From Parasphingorhabdus sp. (lineage in GTDB: Bacteria; Pseudomonadota; Alphaproteobacteria; Sphingomonadales; Sphingomonadaceae), in contig JAUCYS010000001.1 in assembly GCA_030373505.1 (NCBI GenBank), forward strand, positions 310,001 to 374,000: DNA of 64,000 bases, read 5' to 3'. Made by a program: the position numbers and the translations under genes. Below, piece by piece: positions 57,745-64,000 of this stretch (position 1 is the first letter of the stretch; each line of letters starts with the position of its first letter). Under the pieces are notes generated by a model. It searched no databases, was not told the DNA's origin, and saw only the letters and a list, made by a program, of their open reading frames with translations.

Positions 57745-57848
57745 GGAAAGCCGACATGATTACAGCCGCTTGCCTCTCAGCCCCCTTCAGCAGACTGGCA
57801 CATAGGGACTGGCACTTCCCGGCGCGGCCCTCTATTATCCAGACAATC

Positions 57849-57863
57849 AGGAGGTGCTGGTTG
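57849..57863 (+). promoter_or_regulatory. Ribosome binding site fixing a TTG start for the sigma factor
   Basis: A perfect AGGAGG at 57849-57854 is 6 nt before TTG at 57861. The upstream ATG at 57756 has no such site and would add 35 non-conserved residues. Confidence 0.6.
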
Positions 57864-58409
57864 TCAGGAAAACTGGACCATAAGCAATTGATGGCAAACT
57901 GGCAGGCCGGAGACCGGAGCGCCGGAAACTTGCTGTTTGCAACCATCCACCGTGAACTGCAGCAGATTGCTGCCGCCAGGCTGGCACAGGAGACAAGCAG
58001 TTCGCTTTCCACCGGTGACCTGATCAACGAGGCGGTCATGAAAATATCGCGGCTGACCGATATTGAATTCATGAACAAGGCGCATATTCTGGCCTTGGCC
58101 TCGCGAATCATGCGGCAGATACTGGTCGATCATGCACGCGCAAAAAGCCGGGACAAGCGGAGCCATCAGCGGGTCACGCTGATCACCAATATTGCCGAAT
58201 GGAAAATGCCGGTCGAACTGATGGAACTGGATTTCCTGCTCGAAGAACTGAAGCAAATCGATCCGCAACGCGCGGATATCGTGGAAATGCGTTTTTTCGG
58301 CGGCATGTCGATCAGCGATATCGCGGTGGTTCTGGATATCTCGGAAGCAACGGTCAATCGCCGCTGGGCGGCAACCCGAGCATGGCTGCATGACCGGCTA
58401 AGCCGATAA
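57861..58409 (+). CDS. ECF-type RNA polymerase sigma factor (sigma-70_ECF-like)
   Basis: A 182-residue sigma factor. Region 2 begins ELQQIAAARLAQ and includes STGDLINEAVMKIS, a hallmark of the TIGR02999-type ECF-like factors; KAHILALASRIMRQILVDHARAK is typical region 2.4. Region 4 is RADIVEMRFFGGMSISDIAVVLDISEATVNRRW. Such factors often lack an anti-sigma factor and instead sit next to a Ser/Thr kinase, as here (kinase start 2 nt downstream). Start is TTG with a perfect AGGAGG. It follows the autotransporter by 116 nt. Confidence 0.87.
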   Translation: MSGKLDHKQLMANWQAGDRSAGNLLFATIHRELQQIAAARLAQETSSSLSTGDLINEAVMKISRLTDIEFMNKAHILALASRIMRQILVDHARAKSRDKRSHQRVTLITNIAEWKMPVELMELDFLLEELKQIDPQRADIVEMRFFGGMSISDIAVVLDISEATVNRRWAATRAWLHDRLSR

Positions 58410-58411
58410 TC

Positions 58412-60793
58412 ATGGATTCCCGGGAGGCACATGTCGAACGGGCAGCGATGGAGTTGCTCGAACAGGCGATGGACGCTCCGGAAGGTGAACGTGAGGCGTT
58501 CATTCGCTCCGCAACCGAGGCGAGCAGCGAAGTCATTGCCCGGGCGCTGTCCCTGCTGAACGCGGAGCAGCGCTCGACAGCGGATCTGGTGACCGGCGGC
58601 GCGCGGATGGTCGATGACGAGAATGAAAGCCGGCCAGACCGGATCGGTGCCTACCGGATCCTTCGTTTGCTGGGCCGCGGCGGCATGGGGTCGGTCTATC
58701 TGGGCGAACGGGACACCGACAATTTCGAGCATGTGGTGGCGATCAAGCTGATCAAGCAAAGGTTGCTTTCGGATAGCCTAATTGCGCGTTTCCAGCGCGA
58801 ACGACAGATATTGGCGCAGCTTAACCATCCCCATATTGCCAGGCTTTATGACGGCGGGGAAACGAAAAGTGGCTCTCCCTATATCGTCATGGAATATGTC
58901 GACGGCGTCCCGCTTCAGGACTGGCTGGCCGAAGAGCAGCCCGATCTGGCCAGACGGCTCGATCTGTTCGCACAAGTCTGCGATGCGGTATCCTTCGCGC
59001 ACCAGAATCTCGTAATCCATCGCGATCTGACTCCGAGCAATGTTCTGGTCAGCGCGGGGGACCAGGCGAAGCTGATCGATTTCGGCATCGCGCGCCCGCA
59101 GGCCGACGCGGATGACCGGGCCGCGGGTTCGACCTTGTCCGCGCTCAGCCTGACACCCGGCTATGCCGCGCCCGAACGCGCCTTGGGTCAGGCAGCCAAC
59201 ACGCTGTCTGATGTCTATTCTCTGGGCAAGATTCTGCAGTTGTTGATCAGCGACCAGGATGCCCCCGAACTGCAGGCGGTTGCTGCCAAGGCGACTGCCG
59301 AGTTGCCGGAAGACCGTTTCGCCGGTGCCGCCATGCTATCCGAAGAATTGCGCCGTTATCGCGACGGCTATCCGGTGACGGCCTATTCTGACCAAAAACG
59401 GTACCGCCTGCGCAAATATCTGTGGCGGCAGCGTTATGCCGTGACCAGTATTGCGGTAATCATTCTGTTGCTCGTTGCGGGTCTGGCTGCAACGGGATGG
59501 GCCTATAACCGGTCCGAAGTCGCCCGTGCCAAGGCCGAACTGCGATTTAACCAAACCCGGGATCTTGCCAATTTCATGCTTTTCGATCTCTACGACGAGC
59601 TCGAACCCGTGACCGGCAACACCAGGGCGCTCATGCGCATAGCGGACAAGTCCAGCGGCTATCTGGATATACTGGGTCAGGAAAATACGAGCGATCCCTC
59701 TCTCGAACTGGAGATCGCGCGGGGCTACCAGCGCCTTTCGCACGTGCTCGGCAATCCCGAAGCTTCAAATCTGGGACGGCGGGAAGAGGCCGGCAAGGCG
59801 CTGCGTACGGCCGTCCAGCGACTCGAAGCGCTGCACCGCGAAAGACCTGCTGATCCGGCGGTGACCCGAGCGCTGGCGGAGGCGCAATATGCCCTGGCAA
59901 TATTCATCTTCATTGCCGAAGACAATAATGAGGCATCCATTGTTCCCGCCAAAAGGGCGGGGAAACTGTACCAGTCCTTGCTCGAGGGCGGTTCTGCAAA
60001 GCTGAACGATGATCTTGGCAGGATTCGGGCGGGATTGCAGGCCGCCAAGCCGCTGGTCTGGATTGATCGCGGGAAAGAGGCGGTGACCAGTATGTCGAAG
60101 CTCGCGGAGCAATCCGCTGCCCTGGCCAAACGCCATCGCGGTGATCGGGTGGTTCTGTTTGAACAGGCGCGCACGCTGTCCGCCCTGTCGAACGCAATGT
60201 CGTGGTATTATGAAGTGGGCTCGTCCGACTTCGTGGCTTCTCTTGCGCCCAGCAACCAGGCAATCAGCCAGCTGCAATCACTCGGCAAGACATATCCCGA
60301 CTGGCTCGATATCAAGCGCAGCATGATCGCCGCATATTTTACCCGTGCGCTAATCTATGTGGATCTGCAAGACTGGCCCAAGGCCGCTGCCGATCTGGAA
60401 CAGGCCCGCGCGATCGTCGACCCGCTGATCGCCAAAGATCCCGACGACAGCGGGATGATCCGGCGCTTGCATACGATTCTGCGTCAGCTGTCCAGCGTGC
60501 TACTGGAGCTTGGCCGCTATGATGAAGCGATCACCATGGCCCGGGAGGTCTTGGCCGACCGCGCGGCGCTGCTCGCAAGGGAACCGGAAAACGCGGGCTA
60601 TTATCGCGACAAAAGCTCGGCGCTGCTGGCCCTTGCCGATGCCGTGACCACATCCGGCAACAAGGCCGAAGGATGCAGGCTATACAGACAGGCGCGCGAA
60701 GACTGGCGGATCATTGAACGGCGCTGGGGTGTGGATCCCTTGCTGCGAGAGAATGATATTGCGTCGATCGAAGAAGCGCTCCGCAACTGTTGA
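58412..60793 (+). CDS. Membrane-anchored Ser/Thr protein kinase with C-terminal helical-repeat region
   Basis: A 793-residue protein. The kinase domain spans about residues 80-340: Gly-rich loop LGRGGMGSVYLG, Lys112 (VAIKLIK), HRDLTPSN at 203-210, DFG at 223-225, and a complete activation segment. The usual Lys of HRDLKxxN is Thr207 here. One membrane helix is at about 345-370 (SIAVIILLLVAGLAATGWAY), and the rest, about 420 residues, is helical, TPR-like, and probably periplasmic. It starts 2 nt after the sigma-factor stop, so the pair is one unit; it probably senses a signal outside the membrane and regulates the sigma factor. Confidence 0.9.
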   Translation: MDSREAHVERAAMELLEQAMDAPEGEREAFIRSATEASSEVIARALSLLNAEQRSTADLVTGGARMVDDENESRPDRIGAYRILRLLGRGGMGSVYLGERDTDNFEHVVAIKLIKQRLLSDSLIARFQRERQILAQLNHPHIARLYDGGETKSGSPYIVMEYVDGVPLQDWLAEEQPDLARRLDLFAQVCDAVSFAHQNLVIHRDLTPSNVLVSAGDQAKLIDFGIARPQADADDRAAGSTLSALSLTPGYAAPERALGQAANTLSDVYSLGKILQLLISDQDAPELQAVAAKATAELPEDRFAGAAMLSEELRRYRDGYPVTAYSDQKRYRLRKYLWRQRYAVTSIAVIILLLVAGLAATGWAYNRSEVARAKAELRFNQTRDLANFMLFDLYDELEPVTGNTRALMRIADKSSGYLDILGQENTSDPSLELEIARGYQRLSHVLGNPEASNLGRREEAGKALRTAVQRLEALHRERPADPAVTRALAEAQYALAIFIFIAEDNNEASIVPAKRAGKLYQSLLEGGSAKLNDDLGRIRAGLQAAKPLVWIDRGKEAVTSMSKLAEQSAALAKRHRGDRVVLFEQARTLSALSNAMSWYYEVGSSDFVASLAPSNQAISQLQSLGKTYPDWLDIKRSMIAAYFTRALIYVDLQDWPKAAADLEQARAIVDPLIAKDPDDSGMIRRLHTILRQLSSVLLELGRYDEAITMAREVLADRAALLAREPENAGYYRDKSSALLALADAVTTSGNKAEGCRLYRQAREDWRIIERRWGVDPLLRENDIASIEEALRNC

Positions 60794-61001
60794 CCCTTGG
60801 CTGGCCTTCAGCGCTCTCCCCGTTTCCGCCAGAACAGGCAAAGATATCATCGGATCAGGCTTCACCTGACGGACCGTTGGTTTTCGACACAGCGGAAATA
60901 TTAACCGTTTTTGTCATCTTCCTATCGGTGCTTGTAACAAGCCTATAGCGCTCTGCTGCCCTATTCAAATTTCATATTCAATGAAGTTACAGGGGGCTTG
61001 A
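60794..61001 (+). promoter_or_regulatory. Upstream region of the Slam gene
   Basis: About 208 nt. It holds a weak hairpin (TCAGG-CTTCA-CCTGA near 60855) after the kinase gene, a TTGTCA at 60911-60916, and a palindrome GCTTGT-A-ACAAGC at 60930-60942. No clear -10 is spaced to TTGTCA. Confidence 0.4.
60930..60942. promoter_or_regulatory. Possible operator, perfect 13-nt palindrome
   Basis: GCTTGT-A-ACAAGC, 60 nt upstream of the Slam gene start and beside a TTGTCA. It may be a binding site for a regulator; a chance palindrome cannot be excluded. Confidence 0.3.
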
Positions 61002-62333
61002 ATGCGCTTTTCCAAAACTGCCGCGATACTTACCATTGCCTTTAATAGCGGCTTGCTGGCCTTCACAGCGACGCCAGCCGCAGCCCAGACCGATCCGGAT
61101 GTTCAAAGCGCCATGGATCAATTGAATGCGGGTCGGGCCGATGCCGCCTATTCTGCGCTCAAGGTACGGGAAGGCAAGCGCGCGGGTGAGCCCGATTTTG
61201 ATATGGCGCTGGGACTGGCTGCTCTGGAATCGAGCCGGTTTGGCGAGGCCATATTGGCGTTCCAGCGTGTTCTGGCGGTGCAGCCGGGCAATGCGCGGGC
61301 GCAGGCCGAGCTGGCGCGCGCCTATGCGATGGCGGGAGATGTGGATACGGCACGGGCCGAATTTGAAACCGTCCGCGGCGACCCCTCGATTCCCGACCCC
61401 GTTCGCAACCGGATTGACGGGGTGGTCCGGCAGCTGGATACGGCGATTGCCGGCGGTGCATCGGAGATCACCGGCTATTTCGATGTCGAAGGCGGCTATG
61501 ACAGCAATATCAACACCGCGACCGATGCCATTTCGATCACGCTACCGCTCTTTGCCTTTCTGGGCCCTGCCACGCTGAACGGCGCAGCGCGGGAACAGGA
61601 TGCCGGCTTTTATCAGATTCAGGGCGGTCTCTCGGGCTCGACGCCGCTCAGCCGGCAGACACGCCTGTTCGGTTCGGTGCTCGGCAACTGGCGAGACAAT
61701 ATTGACAGTCGTTTCGTCGATCAGGCTTCGGCGGTCGGTACCATCGGTATCGCCCATAGCCTGGCCAATGGCGATGTCATTTCGCTTTCGGGCCAGGGAC
61801 AACGCTTCTGGCTTGGCCATAATGGCTACAGGACCAGTGTTGGCGGCGATATCCGCTATACCAAGCGCCTGTCTAATGATCGCGCGCTGTCGGTCAGCGG
61901 GCAATATTTCCGCCTCAACTATGACGGCGCCCCGCTGCAGGATGCGGAGCGTTTCTCCGGCAGCATCACCTATGCCGACAAGGCAATCTACGGCGGTATC
62001 GGCGGCGGCAAGGAAGAGACCCGGCGGCCCGGGGCCGACCAGCTGAGCTATGCCTTTGCCAATGCGCAACTGGGCGGCGAATGGAGCCTGGGGGAAAAGG
62101 CGTCGCTTATCGCTGGTGCCAGTGTCGAGCATCGCAATTATGACAGCCGCGATCCGCTGTTCCTGGAGGGACGCAAGGACACGCAATATGATGCGTCGCT
62201 CGGCCTGCGCTACCGCTTCACCGACACGATCAGCGTGCGTCCGCGCGTTACCTATACCCGCAACGACAGCAATATCGGGCTCTACGACTATGACCGCTGG
62301 ACCGCCTCTGTCGGTGTCCGCCTGAGCTTCTAG
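61002..62333 (+). CDS. Surface lipoprotein assembly modifier (Slam, DUF560) outer-membrane translocon
   Basis: A 443-residue outer-membrane protein. Signal peptide cleavage is likely after PAAA (residue 28). Residues 30-150 hold TPR-type helices (LALESSRFGEAILAFQRVL, ARAQAELARAYAMAGDVDTA). The remainder is a beta-barrel with alternating strands (DVEGGYDSNINTATD, IRYTKRLSNDRALSVSGQYF, DASLGLRYRFTDTISVRPRV, ending GVRLSF), the Slam C-terminal domain. Slam proteins (type XI secretion) place specific cargo on the cell surface. The cargo candidate follows 31 nt downstream. Confidence 0.85.
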   Translation: MRFSKTAAILTIAFNSGLLAFTATPAAAQTDPDVQSAMDQLNAGRADAAYSALKVREGKRAGEPDFDMALGLAALESSRFGEAILAFQRVLAVQPGNARAQAELARAYAMAGDVDTARAEFETVRGDPSIPDPVRNRIDGVVRQLDTAIAGGASEITGYFDVEGGYDSNINTATDAISITLPLFAFLGPATLNGAAREQDAGFYQIQGGLSGSTPLSRQTRLFGSVLGNWRDNIDSRFVDQASAVGTIGIAHSLANGDVISLSGQGQRFWLGHNGYRTSVGGDIRYTKRLSNDRALSVSGQYFRLNYDGAPLQDAERFSGSITYADKAIYGGIGGGKEETRRPGADQLSYAFANAQLGGEWSLGEKASLIAGASVEHRNYDSRDPLFLEGRKDTQYDASLGLRYRFTDTISVRPRVTYTRNDSNIGLYDYDRWTASVGVRLSF

Positions 62334-62364
62334 TTTTAACATAATCACTCTTGGGAGAAACATC

Positions 62365-64000
62365 ATGACCCAGATCCAAAGCAGAAACACCAGCTTGCTG
62401 ACCGACGTCAAACTGGCCAGCGCCAGCGCACTCGCCACAACCCTGTTCGCGATTTTTGTTCCCGGTTCGCCGCTCTGGGCAGCGGAACTGGTGTTCACCT
62501 CTGCGGCAAGCGGCACGCCTTCTGCCGACAATGGCGCGGGCGAACAGCAAATCGCATCGGGCGTCGTCCAGCTGAAGCTGGATGACGGCACGATGGTCAG
62601 CATCATGGGGCCGGCTCGCTATTCGCTGTCGGCAGACGGACAATTGTCGGTACCCAGCGGCAGCTTTACCGCTTCGGCACCGGCAGGCGCTTCGCCAAAG
62701 CCGATTGTCGCCGGCAATGGCAGCCAGATCATTCTGAAGCCCGGCAGCAGCGCCAACGGCAAGATCGCCTCCGACGGCAGTTTCTCCGGCTTTGCCCTGA
62801 CCGGCTCGATGCAGGTGGCCAGCAATGGTGCCAGCAGGACTTTCCCAGCCGGCAAGGCTTTCAAGTCAGGCAATGGTTCGGGGCCATCTGCGACGATAAC
62901 CGCTGGTGCCCAGCCCAATCGCAGCGGCGGCCGCACCGCCCTGCAACAGGTTCAGCAGGCCCAGCGCAACGCTACCCAGTTTCTTGCCAACGCCAGCCAG
63001 ACCACGCCGACCGCGCTCGGCTTTGCCGGTGTATCGCAGCCGCAGACGTTCATCCCCGGCACCTTGCAGGGAGCCACAAGCCCGGCGCAGTTCCAGCGAC
63101 TGGTGCAGGCCCAGACCGGGCAACTTGATCCGGCGCTTGCGCTGCAGTTCATCACCGAGATTCTGGCGGCCGCACAAAATGGCAATCTGGGATCCTATAG
63201 CGGTCTGACGCCAGCGCAAATCCAGGCTTTGCTGTTCAATCTGCAGACCTATGGCGCGCCGTCCGGTATTTCGCAGTTCCAGCTGCAGGAATTTCTCCGC
63301 GCTCTGGGCGCAGCGGGATATACGATTCCCGGCATCAGCGGAAATGGTGCCACTTTTGGCTCAATCGCCGACCTGCTGGCGCTGGTAGCCGCTGGCGGCA
63401 CGATCCCGCCCGGCGATCCGACCGTACAGGCGCTGGTTGATCTGCTGTTTGCCAATGGTTTTCCTCCGGGGCTCGATATCGACGAGATTGCCAGCCTGTT
63501 CCGCCTTGCCGGCTATACCGTACCGCCCCAATATGGCGGCGGTACAGGTGGCACGCCGACCCCTACTCCAACGCCTACTCCTACTCCTACGCCAACTCCA
63601 ACGCCTACCCCCACGCCGACACCAACACCCACGCCTACTCCGGGCCCTACAGAGACCCGAAGCAATCAGCTGACCTATGCCTTCGGTGCGAGCGGATTGG
63701 TTGATTTCGGACTGGGAGACGTCAAACTGGTCGACGGAAAGATCCAGAGTTTCGCCAGCAGTTTTACCGGGACCACTGCCATTGGCGACGCGGAAGTAGC
63801 GGAATTTGGCGCGTTTGATGATGTCGCGTTTGCCCGCTGGACCAACGGCACGATCAACGGCATCGCTTATGGTCCTAACCAGGGCTTCCATGTAATGTCC
63901 GGGACGGCGTCTACCTCGTTCAACCGCTCCGGTCTGCTGACCTATGATCTGGTCGGTTCCACCCGCGCCACCCTGTCTGACGGCAGCGCGGCACCGGGAA
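62365..64000 (+). CDS. Slam-cargo-like surface protein with FecR-like N-terminus, 3'-truncated by the window
   Basis: The frame is open to the end; 545 residues are visible. After a signal peptide (ASALATTLFAIFVPGSPLWAAE), without a lipobox Cys, come FecR-like strands: GVVQLKLDDGTMVSIMGPAR and QLSVPSGSFTASAP, then GSFSGFALTGSMQVASNG. A Gln/Ala-rich helical part follows (ALQQVQQAQRNATQFLAN), then 15 Thr-Pro pairs at 63553-63642. The last part is strand-rich: LTYAFGASGLVDFGLGDVKL, IQSFASSFTGTTAIGDAEVA, GTASTSFNRSGLLTYDLVGS, like the barrels of Slam substrates. Linked to the Slam gene at 31 nt. Confidence 0.75.
   Translation, partial: MTQIQSRNTSLLTDVKLASASALATTLFAIFVPGSPLWAAELVFTSAASGTPSADNGAGEQQIASGVVQLKLDDGTMVSIMGPARYSLSADGQLSVPSGSFTASAPAGASPKPIVAGNGSQIILKPGSSANGKIASDGSFSGFALTGSMQVASNGASRTFPAGKAFKSGNGSGPSATITAGAQPNRSGGRTALQQVQQAQRNATQFLANASQTTPTALGFAGVSQPQTFIPGTLQGATSPAQFQRLVQAQTGQLDPALALQFITEILAAAQNGNLGSYSGLTPAQIQALLFNLQTYGAPSGISQFQLQEFLRALGAAGYTIPGISGNGATFGSIADLLALVAAGGTIPPGDPTVQALVDLLFANGFPPGLDIDEIASLFRLAGYTVPPQYGGGTGGTPTPTPTPTPTPTPTPTPTPTPTPTPTPTPGPTETRSNQLTYAFGASGLVDFGLGDVKLVDGKIQSFASSFTGTTAIGDAEVAEFGAFDDVAFARWTNGTINGIAYGPNQGFHVMSGTASTSFNRSGLLTYDLVGSTRATLSDGSAAPG
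63553..63648 (+). repeat. (Thr-Pro)15 linker of the Slam-cargo-like protein
   Basis: Fifteen Thr-Pro pairs followed by Gly-Pro, coded by degenerate acNccN hexamers. It has the same end (TPGP) as the autotransporter linker. Confidence 0.9.

Noticed and set aside
57796..57815. Two TGGCAC words that suggest a sigma-54 promoter before the sigma factor gene
   Set aside because: The required second element (TTGCA/T at the right spacing) is missing after either copy.

Overview
The window looks like chromosomal DNA of an alphaproteobacterium of the order Sphingomonadales (Sphingopyxis/Sphingorhabdus/Parasphingorhabdus type). This is inferred from gene families and GC-rich codon use, not from a marker gene. 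I see no IS element, prophage, integrase or CRISPR array, so most of the window reads as housekeeping chromosome with an accessory surface-protein region at the right end.

Layout. 1-13.5 kb: a truncated endonuclease/exonuclease/phosphatase-fold gene, a zinc-ribbon protein, an acyl-CoA carboxylase beta subunit, a methyltransferase divergent from an Rrf2 regulator, a LysR regulator divergent from an NTF2-like/SDR pair, an alpha/beta hydrolase, an Ntn-asparaginase, then a tight run ispG - dienelactone hydrolase - thioredoxin-like - GspN-like - luciferase-like monooxygenase. 13.5-18 kb: NhaA, a DUF885 metalloprotein and an APC permease. 18-23.3 kb: an envelope-glycan set (FAD oxidoreductase, GtrA, a phosphoethanolamine-transferase/sulfatase-fold enzyme and a GT-C-like membrane protein). 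23.3-43 kb: a VOC protein, Tat-exported MsrB, a CYP153-like P450, an ABC-2 exporter pair, queG, a lipoprotein, an EI24 protein, adenosine kinase, a flippase, gpsA-tsaD, hemC-hemD with a mitofilin-like gene, thioesterases, oligopeptidase B, aminopeptidase P, a 50-residue basic protein and tRNA-Thr(GGT).

43-50.3 kb: a TolC - HlyD - two-permease export operon without its own ATPase, and a FadH-type 2,4-dienoyl-CoA reductase. 50.4-64 kb is the most unusual part. It starts with a very large autotransporter that is split by a frame break near its 5' end. It is followed by an ECF-type sigma factor with a TTG start, a membrane-anchored Ser/Thr kinase with a C-terminal helical-repeat-like region, a Slam (DUF560) outer-membrane translocon, and a protein that runs off the window. 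That last protein carries a FecR-like N-terminal region, a Thr-Pro linker and the beginning of a Slam-substrate-like beta-barrel.

Working together. The 50-64 kb genes look like one surface-display locus: two different secretion routes (type V autotransporter and type XI/Slam), cargo sharing the same (Thr-Pro)n linker design, and a sigma factor plus kinase between them that could control expression. Elsewhere, 4-nt overlaps (hemC/hemD, gpsA/tsaD, both ABC permease joints, thioesterase/oligopeptidase B) indicate translationally coupled operons.
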